The notes beneath the pieces were generated by a model that did no database searches, was not told the DNA's origin, and saw nothing but the letters and a program-made list of their open reading frames with translations. The position numbers were made by a program, and so were the translations under genes. Below, piece by piece: positions 16,991-26,027 of a DNA stretch of 64,000 nucleotides; position 1 is the stretch's first letter; each line of letters begins with the position of its first letter. Source of the stretch: Metabacillus halosaccharovorans (GTDB lineage: Bacteria > Bacillota > Bacilli > Bacillales > Bacillaceae); contig NZ_KV917371.1 in the NCBI RefSeq assembly GCF_002019635.1, positions 2,790,001-2,854,000 of the forward strand, in the 5' to 3' direction.

Positions 16991-17680
16991 ATGTTGAGAG
17001 ATTGGACATTATTTGAAAAGTTATGGCTGATTATTTTTACTGCTGTTAATGTTTATCTTTTCTTTGCTTGGTCTGATTCACTCATTGGGTTAATTTCTTC
17101 TATAACAGGAATGCTTTGTGTTGTGTTAGTAGCAAAAGGGAAAATTTCAAACTACTATTTTGGGATTATTCAAACATCGACCTACGCGTATATTTCTTAT
17201 GGGTACGGTCTATATGGAGAGGCAATGTTAAATGGATTGTTTTATCTACCGGTCCAATTTATCGGGATCTATCTCTGGAATAAGCATAGAACAAATCAAG
17301 GCGTTAGTGGTGAGGATGTAAAGGTAAAGCGGCTCTCAAAGGCAGGATGGTTGTATACAATATCAACTGCTGTGATTCTTATTATCGCCTATGGGTTTTT
17401 TCTGAAGTATTTAGGCGGAAGTAGTATCTGGGCTGATTCAGCGACAAATGTATTGTCTGTAATGGCACAGATTTTAATGTTAAAACGATTTGCCGAACAA
17501 TGGTTACTATGGATATCTGTCAATATCCTATCTATTTATCTATGGATTAGTGTACTCCTTTCACAAGGTGGAAACGACTTCTCAATGCTGGTTATGTGGA
17601 CAGCGTTTTTAGTAAACAGTATTTATGGATATATCAATTGGAGAAAGTTATATTCAAAGCAATATACGGAGGCGGAGTAA
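16991..17680 (+). CDS. pnuC: Nicotinamide riboside transporter PnuC
   Basis: A 229-aa membrane protein with seven or so helices. The motif SNYYFGIIQTSTYAYISYG (about 53-71) and the later segment LMLKRFAEQWLLWISVNILSIYLW are the PnuC signature (W-x-x-W-x-x-x-N). PnuC lets nicotinamide riboside enter by facilitated diffusion, driven by phosphorylation inside. That kinase is encoded by the next gene. It follows nrtR by 15 bp and its stop codon directly abuts the nadR ATG. Confidence 0.9.
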   Translation: MLRDWTLFEKLWLIIFTAVNVYLFFAWSDSLIGLISSITGMLCVVLVAKGKISNYYFGIIQTSTYAYISYGYGLYGEAMLNGLFYLPVQFIGIYLWNKHRTNQGVSGEDVKVKRLSKAGWLYTISTAVILIIAYGFFLKYLGGSSIWADSATNVLSVMAQILMLKRFAEQWLLWISVNILSIYLWISVLLSQGGNDFSMLVMWTAFLVNSIYGYINWRKLYSKQYTEAE

Positions 17681-18697
17681 ATGACAGTAGGGTTTATAGG
17701 TGGGAAATTTCTGCCGCTTCATCTTGGGCATGTTTATGCTATCATTCATGCATCTACAATGGTCGATGAACTTTATGTTGTATTGTCTCATAGTAAAAAG
17801 CGTGATTCAGAGCTGTTCACTGAGTCAAAAATGGAATATATACCGTCTCAAGTTCGATTACGTTGGCTATCTCAATTAACAAGAGATATGCCGCAGGTTA
17901 AGGTTATTTCAATAGAGGATAACCATGGAAATGATGATTATAATTGGGCAGAAGGTGCCGAGTTAATAAAAGGAAAAATTGGAAAACAAATTGACTATAT
18001 ATTTAGTTCTGAGTATGAATATGGAGAGATATTTCAGGAGTTGTATCCGGACTCCAAGCATGTGTTGATTGATCCGGAACGTCATTCAGTCAGCATATCT
18101 GCGACAAAAATCCGTCAAGAAGGTGTATTTAATCATTGGGAGTTTATACCTGATATAGTGAAACCCTATTTTGTAAAGAAGATTGTCATCGTTGGAACAG
18201 AGAGTTGTGGAAAATCAACCCTTACCAGAAACCTTGCAAAATTATATAACACAACCTATGTATCTGAATATGGTCGTACTGTTTGTGAGGAATTAGGCGG
18301 GTGTGATGGAGTTATCACCAAGGAAGATTATCACAAGATTGCGTATGGTCATAAAATGGAGGAATTTAAGGCGATAGAAAAGGCGAATAAACTTGTCTTT
18401 ATTGATACAGAGGCAATAGTTACACAGTTTTACTCTAACCTTTATAATCAGGAGCATCAACCTGTTCTTGATGAAATAGCCAAATTACAAGATTATGATC
18501 TTTGGTTATTTTTAGAGCCAGATGTTAAATGGGTTGATGATGGTTTAAGGGTTCATGGGGAAGAAGCAATGCGAGTTCATAACAATGAATCCTTAAAAGA
18601 ATTACTAGATAATCAAAAAATCACTTATAAAATCTTGAGTGGTGATTATCACAGGCGTCTTATCTCTGCTGTTGAATTAATAGAAGAGTTGCTATAA
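17681..18697 (+). CDS. nadR: Bifunctional NMN adenylyltransferase / ribosylnicotinamide kinase
   Basis: A 338-aa cytoplasmic enzyme. Residues 1-160 form the NMN adenylyltransferase domain with GGKFLPLHLGHV (residues 7-18) and SVSISATKIR (ISxTxxR type). Residues 165-338 form the ribosylnicotinamide kinase domain with P-loop GTESCGKST (about 172-180). It turns nicotinamide riboside imported by PnuC into NMN and then NAD. The N-terminal helix-turn-helix of enterobacterial NadR is absent, so regulation here falls to the neighbouring NrtR. The gene starts right at the pnuC stop codon behind GGAGGCGGAG. Confidence 0.9.
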   Translation: MTVGFIGGKFLPLHLGHVYAIIHASTMVDELYVVLSHSKKRDSELFTESKMEYIPSQVRLRWLSQLTRDMPQVKVISIEDNHGNDDYNWAEGAELIKGKIGKQIDYIFSSEYEYGEIFQELYPDSKHVLIDPERHSVSISATKIRQEGVFNHWEFIPDIVKPYFVKKIVIVGTESCGKSTLTRNLAKLYNTTYVSEYGRTVCEELGGCDGVITKEDYHKIAYGHKMEEFKAIEKANKLVFIDTEAIVTQFYSNLYNQEHQPVLDEIAKLQDYDLWLFLEPDVKWVDDGLRVHGEEAMRVHNNESLKELLDNQKITYKILSGDYHRRLISAVELIEELL

Positions 18698-18891
18698 AAA
18701 GGTTCAAGTTTTCTTAGTGTATTGGAATCGTCTGTTTTAAAAGGAATTTAAAAACTTTATTCATGGTGAGTTGAATTAATGAGAATAACTAGGTCAATTT
18801 TCGCTTATATTTCACTATACTTTGGTATAATTTTTGGAAGTGTAGAAGTTACTTGAAGTATCAGAATTTATATGTTTTGTACTTAGTTTAG

Positions 18892-19014
18892 GTGTCTAGC
18901 TCCAGGCGCCATCGGCTCGAGGTCATAAGTCGAATAGGAATCGAAGGCAAAGAACGCCATCTATTCCTATTCGCCTTATGCTTGTCGCCGATAGACGGGC
19001 GCCTTGCGCTTTTA
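18892..19014. repeat. Bacillus-type intergenic hairpin repeat element
   Basis: A GC-rich block inside an AT-rich gap, starting GTGTCTAGCTCCAGGCGCC and ending GCGCCTTGCGC. It holds nested inverted repeats: CGAATAGGAAT (18931-18941) with ATTCCTATTCG (18963-18973), and outer CATCGGC/GCCGATA and GGCGCC arms. I recognise the GTGTCTAGCTCCAG...CTTGTCGCCGATAGACGGGCGCC pattern as an interspersed element common in Bacillus-group genomes. It explains why an open frame at 18978 extends falsely into it. Nothing else is seen in the 349-bp gap. Confidence 0.7.
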
Positions 19015-19046
19015 CTATGCAAACAAGAAGTAGAGGAATGTTCACT

Positions 19047-21419
19047 ATGAATAAAGTGTTTACTAAAAATGCAGATGAAGGCTATCTTTTAGCTGAAAAG
19101 CAAGCATCTCATTATTTTTCATCATTATATAAGCAGTTGTCACAGAAAACATATGTAACAACGTTAACGAACGATTTTGCGTCATGGAAACAGCATCATC
19201 TTGGGTCTAACAGGTTATTGTCCTTCTTTTCTCGTTGGGAGAAAAAAGATGATTCACAGAATTACAACAAATATATTCAATGGATGGAGAAAAAAGGGAA
19301 ACTCGATCATTATCTGGAGAGAAGTGTTTCATACATTTATATGCGGGATCTCGGTAAGACATTGTATGAACCGGAAACAAGGTCCAGGATTCAACATGTA
19401 GTTCAATCATTAAAAACTCAACTTGTGCAAACTTCTGACTCATTAGAGGAGAAGTTTGACATGTCTTTTTTATACCGATGGGCTAAGAAGGAAGGAATTG
19501 AATCGACCTTCATTTGGCTGATTCATAAACTTAAAACGGTATCTCTTCATATTCCGAAGGGGATGGATGCGACACATGCTCAAAGAAAATTAATCAAAAT
19601 CATTGCCGGTGTGGTTATGCATGCAATTGAGGAGATGGAGGAGGATCTTTTACCGAAAGAGCGGTCTCGACAGCTTAATGAGGCCATTCGACTTGGGTAT
19701 GCTTATGGTCTCACCTACCCTTTTATTGATGATCTTCTGGATTCCAAGGTTTTATCAGAATACGAGAAAAGGGCGTATTCTGAGTTAATCCGGACAACAC
19801 TTGTTACAGGATCGGTACCTGACTTAGGAGAGTGGAAAGGTGGAAATAAAGAATTAATAATATTTATCCATTCTGAGCTTAAACAAGCGTTTGATTATAT
19901 TAAGGTCTATCAGAGTCCCGAAAAGATGTCATCCTTCTTAGAACAGTCATATGTGTTTTTTCATTCCCAGGAAGAGGATCGTATGAAGGATCTTGAGAAT
20001 GAAAAGTATACAAATGAGGAGTTGTTCATCCCTGTCATATTAAAATCAGCTTCATCCCGTTTGATCGTTCGGTCCGTGTTGAACACACCTGAAGATGAAG
20101 GATTTGAAAGCAGAACATTCTATTATGGGATTTATAATCAATTGGCTGATGATTTTGCTGATATGTTTGATGATATGAATGCTGGAGCGGTCACTCCCTA
20201 CACCTATTATTTAACATACCATAATAAACGGGATGATCTTATTAACCCGTTTGAATTGTATTGGACCGTCATTTCTCATTTGATCCATAATATCTACCAT
20301 TCTGATCCGATGACATGTGAAGTCATGCTTGATCGTGCGATAAATGGTTTAAAGAGGTTTAAACAGAGAATTGGAACAAAAAAATACAATGAAGTAATGA
20401 AGGTTTTTACTTCTGACATCACTGAGTTCAATCATATGATTCAACAATTCGTCCAAAAAGCAACAGATGTGGACTTTTTTGATAAGTTGCTCAGAGATCA
20501 TATTATCACAACCATAAACAGTAACCGTGAAGAACAGGATAAATTCATCAAGACCGTCCGTGAAGTCAGGAATAGGATCAATCCAATTTTACAGCTTTCT
20601 TATGAAACTTCTACTTCTATTGAAGAGAATTCAATTGTCGAGGCAGCGAATTACAGTCTTGAAGGTGATGGAAAGCGATTAAGACCGATCATGACATGGG
20701 TAATTGGAGTGGATGTCTACGGATTGGATATGACAGCCATCCAGCCGCTATTAAAATCGTTAGAATATATGCATACCGCATCTCTCATATTTGATGACCT
20801 GCCAGCTCAGGATAATGCACCTATTCGTCGAGGGCGTCCTACTCTTCATGAAATGTATACAACAGCTACAGCAGAGTTAACAGGACTTTTTCTTACCCAA
20901 AAAGCAGTGAAGGAACAAGCATCTTTAAATATGTTTGATCCAAAGACAGTCTTAAATTTGATTCAATATTCTGCTCAAATGACAGCAGATATGTGTAAAG
21001 GGCAGGCAATGGATTTAGAGTCAAAAGGAAAGAAGCTGACGTTGGAGCAATTAAATGAAATGTGTTTTTATAAAACAGGTCTAGCCTTTGAAGCTTGCCT
21101 CATTATGCCGGCCATCCTTGCTCATGCAGATGAAAAGGAGATGGAAGATTTAAAAACCTTTGCCTATCATGCAGGCATAGCTTTTCAAATTAAAGATGAT
21201 TTGCTTGACTTTGAGGGAGAATCCAATCAACTTGGAAAGTTAGCAGGTATTGATGCAGAAAATGATAGTTCAACCTTTGTGTCTGTTCTAGGTGTTGAAG
21301 AGGCAAAAAAAGAGATGTGGGAACACTACTGTTTAGCTATGAATGCATTACAAGAGATGCCCCGTCATATTCCTTTTTTGAAACATTTATTATCCTATTT
21401 TGTAAACAGAGACCGCTAA
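19047..21419 (+). CDS. Large two-module isoprenoid synthase (polyprenyl synthetase C-terminal domain fused to a second class I-like domain)
   Basis: A 790-aa protein. Residues about 510-790 are a clear trans-prenyltransferase domain: GDGKRLRP, first Asp-rich motif DDLPAQD (583-589), GQAMDLESKGK, second motif KDDLLDFEGE (D717-D718). The N-terminal 500 residues match no family I can name, but also hold two Asp-rich motifs, IDDLLDS (D228-D232) and DDFADMFDD (D368-D376). Their spacing of 140 residues is close to the 134 of the C-terminal domain. This suggests a second, possibly terpene synthase-like, alpha domain. I chose ATG 19047 behind AGAGGA; an open frame from 18978 reads through a repeat element. 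It is monocistronic. Confidence 0.75.
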   Translation: MNKVFTKNADEGYLLAEKQASHYFSSLYKQLSQKTYVTTLTNDFASWKQHHLGSNRLLSFFSRWEKKDDSQNYNKYIQWMEKKGKLDHYLERSVSYIYMRDLGKTLYEPETRSRIQHVVQSLKTQLVQTSDSLEEKFDMSFLYRWAKKEGIESTFIWLIHKLKTVSLHIPKGMDATHAQRKLIKIIAGVVMHAIEEMEEDLLPKERSRQLNEAIRLGYAYGLTYPFIDDLLDSKVLSEYEKRAYSELIRTTLVTGSVPDLGEWKGGNKELIIFIHSELKQAFDYIKVYQSPEKMSSFLEQSYVFFHSQEEDRMKDLENEKYTNEELFIPVILKSASSRLIVRSVLNTPEDEGFESRTFYYGIYNQLADDFADMFDDMNAGAVTPYTYYLTYHNKRDDLINPFELYWTVISHLIHNIYHSDPMTCEVMLDRAINGLKRFKQRIGTKKYNEVMKVFTSDITEFNHMIQQFVQKATDVDFFDKLLRDHIITTINSNREEQDKFIKTVREVRNRINPILQLSYETSTSIEENSIVEAANYSLEGDGKRLRPIMTWVIGVDVYGLDMTAIQPLLKSLEYMHTASLIFDDLPAQDNAPIRRGRPTLHEMYTTATAELTGLFLTQKAVKEQASLNMFDPKTVLNLIQYSAQMTADMCKGQAMDLESKGKKLTLEQLNEMCFYKTGLAFEACLIMPAILAHADEKEMEDLKTFAYHAGIAFQIKDDLLDFEGESNQLGKLAGIDAENDSSTFVSVLGVEEAKKEMWEHYCLAMNALQEMPRHIPFLKHLLSYFVNRDR

Positions 21420-21524
21420 CTTTAGAAATGGACCTTTAATTGGGTATAATAGAATGAACACAAGAGAGACTAATTTTGAACCGAATCAGACAAAAAAACA
21501 ATTGTAAAAAGGAGATCCATCCAA

Positions 21525-22997
21525 ATGACAAATGATAATGTAGAAAAAGCCGGATGGAATTTAGATAATAGCTATGCCCGTCTTCCAAAAAATCTGTTTA
21601 GTCATCAACATCCAACTCCTGTAAAGTCCCCAACACTCATTAAGCTTAATGAGACTTTAGCAAAAGCGCTTGGGTTAAACGTGCAGGAGCTGAAAAGTGA
21701 GGAGAGTTTAGCTGTTTTTGCGGGTAATCAAATTCCAGAAGGAGCAACACCACTCGCACAAGCTTATGCAGGTCATCAATTTGGACACTTTAATATGTTA
21801 GGGGACGGTCGAGCTGTTTTGCTTGGCGAACAGCAGGATCCTCATCATGAAAAATTTGATATTCAACTAAAAGGATCAGGACGTACACCGTACTCTCGTG
21901 GAGGAGATGGCCGTGCAGCCCTTGGGCCGATGCTTCGTGAATATATCATTAGTGAAGCTATGCATGGTCTTGGAATTCCAACAACCCGAAGTTTAGCAGT
22001 TGTCACAACAGGGGAGTCCATTTTGCGTGAAACAGAGCTACCCGGGGCTATTTTGACCCGTGTAGCAGCAAGTCATATTCGTGTGGGAACATTTCAATAT
22101 GTAGCACAATGGGGCACAGAAGAGGAATTAAAAGAGTTAGCTGATTACACTATTGCCCGACATTATTCAGAACTAACATCAGATGAGAACCGATATCTTT
22201 CATTTCTGAAGGCTGTAGTAAAACGTCAGGCAAAGCTTATTTCGAAATGGCAATTAGTTGGATTTATTCACGGTGTAATGAATACGGATAACATGACAAT
22301 CAGCGGGGAAACAATTGATTATGGTCCATGTGCTTTTATGGATACGTATAACCCTGCGACAGTGTTCAGCTCTATTGATGTTCAAGGCCGTTATGCATAT
22401 GGTAATCAACCGAACCTTGCCGGTTGGAATCTTGCCCGTTTTGCAGAAACGTTATTACCTCTTCTTCATGATGATATAGAAGAAGCGGTCAAGATTGCCC
22501 AAGGTGTTATTTCGGAATTCCCTGATCTGTATGACTCCTATTGGCTTCATGGAATGAGAGCAAAATTAGGGATTTTTAATAATGAGGAAGAGGACTTCAC
22601 TCTTGTTGAGAATTTGTTAAATATCATGGAAAAAAACAATGCTGACTATACAAATACGTTTAGAGCATTAACATTTGACACCATTGAGGAAACTGATTTA
22701 GCTAGTAAAGAAGATTTCAAAAAGTGGTATGATCAGTGGAAGGAAAGACAAGGCAGACAGAAGGAATCGGATAAGGAAGCATTTGAACTGATGAAACGAA
22801 GTAATCCGGCAGTTATTCCGAGAAATTACCGCGTGGAAGAAGCATTGGATGCGGCCGTTGAAAAAGGGGAATATCGCGTGATGGAGCAGCTGCTCGAAGC
22901 GTTATCAAATCCTTTTGCACACACACCTCAACAGGCTAAATATTGTACAGTCCCTACTGATTTAGATGGTACGTACAAAACTTATTGTGGAACATGA
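21525..22997 (+). CDS. selO: Protein adenylyltransferase SelO (YdiU/UPF0061 family)
   Basis: A 490-aa pseudokinase-fold enzyme that transfers AMP to Ser/Thr/Tyr of target proteins. Visible family segments are [19 protein letters not shown] (about residues 76-94), [18 protein letters not shown] (about 110-127), the [21 protein letters not shown] stretch, and HGVMNTDNM, where NTDN binds metal. The protein ends YCGT, the position of selenocysteine in vertebrate SelO (here Cys). Length is standard. The start is preceded by AAAAGGAGA. It is monocistronic with its own terminator. Confidence 0.93.
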   Translation: MTNDNVEKAGWNLDNSYARLPKNLFSHQHPTPVKSPTLIKLNETLAKALGLNVQELKSEESLAVFAGNQIPEGATPLAQAYAGHQFGHFNMLGDGRAVLLGEQQDPHHEKFDIQLKGSGRTPYSRGGDGRAALGPMLREYIISEAMHGLGIPTTRSLAVVTTGESILRETELPGAILTRVAASHIRVGTFQYVAQWGTEEELKELADYTIARHYSELTSDENRYLSFLKAVVKRQAKLISKWQLVGFIHGVMNTDNMTISGETIDYGPCAFMDTYNPATVFSSIDVQGRYAYGNQPNLAGWNLARFAETLLPLLHDDIEEAVKIAQGVISEFPDLYDSYWLHGMRAKLGIFNNEEEDFTLVENLLNIMEKNNADYTNTFRALTFDTIEETDLASKEDFKKWYDQWKERQGRQKESDKEAFELMKRSNPAVIPRNYRVEEALDAAVEKGEYRVMEQLLEALSNPFAHTPQQAKYCTVPTDLDGTYKTYCGT

Positions 22998-23027
22998 CAA
23001 ACGATTTAGAATTTTAATACCATATAA

Positions 23028-23061
23028 AAATGCTGCCCTCTAGTGTTGAGGTGGCATTTTT
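23028..23061 (+). terminator. Terminator behind selO
   Basis: AAATGCTGCCCTC can fold onto GAGGTGGCATTTTT (23028-23040 with 23048-23061) with one mismatch, followed by T residues. Confidence 0.7.
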
Positions 23062-23206
23062 GTGTTGGAAACTGTTAATTCATTCCAGTGATGAATAGAT
23101 TCCATAATTGTTTCTAGTCCTTTATACTAGTTTAGTATGTGTTTTGAAGGTAAAAGACTCGTTTGTAGTCGTTTTTATAGATTAATAGTAAGAAGGAGGA
23201 ACACAA

Positions 23207-24592
23207 TTGACCATATCTAAAGGAGAAATGATGGTGGCTGAAATTAGCCATTTAGATGAAAAGGGCTCAGGTCGAGCAGAGGTTTGGCGAAAAAATGAAT
23301 TGGGAAATCCGAAGAAACTAAAGCTGACGATACCAATGACACTTCCAGGAGAGAAAGTGCGCGTGACGGTTGACCAGCCTGAAAGAAAAAGAAGAAAGGC
23401 GATGCCTGATGAGATTGTAGAGGCACACGAGGATCGAACAGCACCACTGTGTCCACATTTCGATAAATGTGGAGGATGTGTATGGCAGCATTGGAGCTAT
23501 TCGGCTCAACTAAACGAGAAAACGAAACATGTTCAGCATGCGATCCAAGCCCAAGGGTTTGATCCAAAACTAGTGAAAGAGACAATGGGAATGGACGAGC
23601 CTTGGCGCTATCGTAATAAAATGGAGTTTACATTTTCTCCTGAAGGTGCTCTAGGTTTACATGAGCAAGGCAACTTCCGTAAAATCATTTCGCTTGAAAC
23701 TTGTTTAATTGCAGGAAAAGAAATGGTAGAAGCAGCAATGGAAGTGGCAGAATGGGTGAAAGTTCATCAATTGAAGGGGTATAATAAGGACCTTCATGAA
23801 GGTTTGCTTCGTCACTTGATGGTGAGACAATCCTTTGCAACAGGTGAAATCATGCTGGCTGTTTTTGCAACAGAGTCACCACAGGAACATCAAGAAGCTG
23901 TTCGTGACTTGGCAGAACGTATTGAACAGAAGTTTCCACAAGTTAAAAGTTTATTATGGCTTGAAAATACAAATTGGGCTGATCGAACGCAAGCGGAGAA
24001 AAGCCACATCTTAGCTGGCCGCGATTTTATTCATGATGAAATGGATGGATACAAATTCCGTCTTTGGTTTGATACGTTTTTCCAAACAAACCCTACTCAA
24101 GCACAGAAATTAGTTGATCTAGCTATTGAAATGGGAAAACCGCAGAAAACAGAAAGAATGATCGATTTATTCTGTGGGGTTGGAACGTTCTCCCTTCCGT
24201 TTGCTAGTAAAGTAGGGAAGCTTGCAGGAATAGAAATAGTAGAAACATCGATAGAATCAGCTAAACGAAACGCAGAAGACAATGGAATTTCAAATACGGA
24301 GTTTTTAGCGAAGGATGCACGAAAAGGAATTGACCAAGTATTAGAGAGCTTTGGTCACCCGGAACTTCTTCTACTCGATCCGCCTCGTTCAGGTGCCGGT
24401 GGTAAAGTGATGAGAAGAATTGGACGCTCAAAACCGGAGCGAATTGTTTATGTATCATGTAATCCAGATACATTTGCTACAGATATTAAAGAGCTTGAAC
24501 CATTCGGATATCAACTAAAAATGGTGCAGCCTGTTGATTTGTTCCCACATACTGTTCATGTCGAATGTGTGGCATTACTGGAACTTCAATAA
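23207..24592 (+). CDS. rlmD: 23S rRNA (uracil-C5) methyltransferase, RlmCD/RlmD type
   Basis: A 461-aa SAM-dependent m5U methyltransferase of the TrmA/RumA family. Residues 5-70 are a TRAM RNA-binding domain. A [4Fe-4S] cluster motif CPHFDKCGGCVWQH follows at about 82-95. The SAM-binding DLFCGVGTFSLPFA and the catalytic cysteine in YVSCNPDTFATD lie in the C-terminal Rossmann part. In B. subtilis two homologues exist (YefA/RlmCD and YfjO), and the target uridine cannot be fixed from the sequence alone. Start TTG 23207 is spaced 7 nt from GGAGGAA. An inner ATG exists at 23228. Confidence 0.9.
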   Translation: MTISKGEMMVAEISHLDEKGSGRAEVWRKNELGNPKKLKLTIPMTLPGEKVRVTVDQPERKRRKAMPDEIVEAHEDRTAPLCPHFDKCGGCVWQHWSYSAQLNEKTKHVQHAIQAQGFDPKLVKETMGMDEPWRYRNKMEFTFSPEGALGLHEQGNFRKIISLETCLIAGKEMVEAAMEVAEWVKVHQLKGYNKDLHEGLLRHLMVRQSFATGEIMLAVFATESPQEHQEAVRDLAERIEQKFPQVKSLLWLENTNWADRTQAEKSHILAGRDFIHDEMDGYKFRLWFDTFFQTNPTQAQKLVDLAIEMGKPQKTERMIDLFCGVGTFSLPFASKVGKLAGIEIVETSIESAKRNAEDNGISNTEFLAKDARKGIDQVLESFGHPELLLLDPPRSGAGGKVMRRIGRSKPERIVYVSCNPDTFATDIKELEPFGYQLKMVQPVDLFPHTVHVECVALLELQ

Positions 24593-24603
24593 TTTTTAGA
24601 GAT

Positions 24604-24634
24604 AAGAGGAGGGAGGATTTCTCCCTCTTTATTT
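24604..24634 (+). terminator. Terminator behind the rRNA methyltransferase
   Basis: AGAGGAGGGAG pairs with CTCCCTCTTT across a short loop (24606-24630) and is followed by T-rich sequence. Confidence 0.6.
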
Positions 24635-24664
24635 GTATCAAATTTTGTCGGAAATTCCCGAATA

Positions 24665-24755
24665 GTGAATAAATCTTGAAAATCGAAAATAAATGAGATG
24701 GAACAGTAAATAAATTCAAATAATAGAAAATAAATTAGAAAAATAGTAAATAAAA
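24665..24755 (+). repeat. Degenerate intergenic array with 20-21-bp period (5 units)
   Basis: Five decamers of the type G(A/T)AAATAAAT begin at 24665, 24685, 24706, 24726 and 24746: GTGAATAAAT, GAAAATAAAT, GTAAATAAAT, GAAAATAAAT, GTAAATAAAA. The period is 20 or 21 bp. It fills the gap between two convergent genes and does not look coding. It is a second, sequence-unrelated array with nearly the same period as the one at 16019. Confidence 0.6.
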
Positions 24756-24762
24756 GCTCAAC

Positions 24763-25659
24763 CTAAAGATTTTCCATTAGTCGTTTCGCGATTTTTTCGT
24801 AATCATCCCGGTCAATTCCAGGTGCAAATTCCTCAGGTAATTCTTCTAAGTTCGGAATTGGTGCCCCTTTTGGAGCTCCCTCTTTTACAGTGAGCCGATC
24901 TCCGCTTTCAGGATTCGTCCCTTTCCAAATTTGTCTTATATCAGCATAATCCCCTACATCATTCCATGTATAAAGGATGTTACCTAGTCCTTGATCTTCA
25001 AACTTGCGGGCATGATCAAATTTTCGGTTAGATAAATCAGGGATAGGGACCATTTTTTTGACATCTACTCCGGTAGCGATTTCCAGTGCTTTGGCATAGG
25101 CTAAAACATGTGTACCGCCGCGAACCAGCAAATATCCGATCATTTCTCTTGCTGTTTCATGCTCAGTCATTTCATAGACTCGCATTTTATGAGTTCGTGC
25201 ACCAACTTCAAGGAAGAAGTTATGAAGTAAGTCTAGTACAAGATTTCCGCTACTAAAAACATTGTCACCATTCCATGGACGCCCCATTGAATCAGCTGCT
25301 AAGGCGGTTTGAGCTGTAGCGATAAAGTGAAGAGTGTTTCGGCTGTCTTTTCCTTCTCGTAAAGGAGTGACATCAGGGTCTCCAGTATAGAAGGTGTTAC
25401 CTTTTGATAAAAGATTGATCGTATTGGAAACAAGCTCAACATGACCAAATTCTTCCGCTGTAATACTGGCAACCAGGTCATAGAATGGTTTTAGCTTATC
25501 TTTTCTCCGAAAGTTAAATGATTGATACATATAGTTGTTAAGGGTGGACATTTCACCGAATTTTCCACCCAACAGCTCCTGTACGGCAGCAGCTGCGTTA
25601 GGATCTCCGTGTTCGGGAACAGGCAGAGCAATCAGCATTTTGTTTTCGCGTTTAAACAT
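24763..25659 (-). CDS. Manganese catalase (YdbD/CotJC family)
   Basis: A 298-aa di-manganese catalase that disproportionates hydrogen peroxide. The four-helix ferritin-like core carries the metal ligands: Glu in GKFGEMSTLNNYMYQS (about 32-47), EEFGH (about 69-73), then HNFFLEVGARTHKMRVYEM and REMIGYLLVRGGTH. Some 100 C-terminal residues (ending DRDDYEKIAKRLMENL) are typical of the YdbD branch rather than the shorter CotJC. The start has a strong AGGAGGAG. It is co-transcribed behind the YuzF-like gene, 12 bp apart. Confidence 0.92.
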   Translation of the reverse strand: MFKRENKMLIALPVPEHGDPNAAAAVQELLGGKFGEMSTLNNYMYQSFNFRRKDKLKPFYDLVASITAEEFGHVELVSNTINLLSKGNTFYTGDPDVTPLREGKDSRNTLHFIATAQTALAADSMGRPWNGDNVFSSGNLVLDLLHNFFLEVGARTHKMRVYEMTEHETAREMIGYLLVRGGTHVLAYAKALEIATGVDVKKMVPIPDLSNRKFDHARKFEDQGLGNILYTWNDVGDYADIRQIWKGTNPESGDRLTVKEGAPKGAPIPNLEELPEEFAPGIDRDDYEKIAKRLMENL

Positions 25660-25671
25660 CGTACTCCTCCT

Positions 25672-25890
25672 TTACCCTTTTGGAATAACCCAGATAATTT
25701 GTTGAGTACGAATATAGAAAGGAGAACCACCGGATTCGACAACAATATGATCAGGCATAACCGTTTTAAGCTTACCGGAAACTGATCCGCGGATTGTTTG
25801 GACAACAACGAATGCACCTGTGATACCTTGAAGAGTTTGATACACATATGGGTCGACGTGACTAACAAAAGATGGGGTTTGTTGATTCAT
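25672..25890 (-). CDS. YuzF-like DUF2642 protein
   Basis: A 72-aa protein of the DUF2642 family, seen in Bacillus near spore and stress genes. It has an SH3/Sm-like beta core: GAFVVVQTIRGSVSGKLKTV, PDHIVVESGGSPFYIRTQQIIWVIP. Start ATG 25890 follows AAAGGAG on the minus strand; a longer in-frame reading from 25929 lacks a site. It directly precedes the manganese catalase gene in the same operon. Its biochemical role is unknown. Confidence 0.75.
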   Translation of the reverse strand: MNQQTPSFVSHVDPYVYQTLQGITGAFVVVQTIRGSVSGKLKTVMPDHIVVESGGSPFYIRTQQIIWVIPKG

Positions 25891-26027
25891 GATGATTTCA
25901 CTCCTTTGTTGACTACTTAAACAGTTCAATATATGAAGGAAATAGGAGAGTTATTCCTTGGGTTCAGAAGGGAAATGGAGGATAAAATCAAAAAAGGCCG
26001 ACCGATTGTATGTCAACCTCCAGTAAG

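Noticed and set aside
18978-19046. N-terminal extension of the 790-aa synthase
   Set aside because: It would be translated from within the GC-rich repeat element and has no ribosome binding site; ATG 19047 has AGAGGA at 9 nt.
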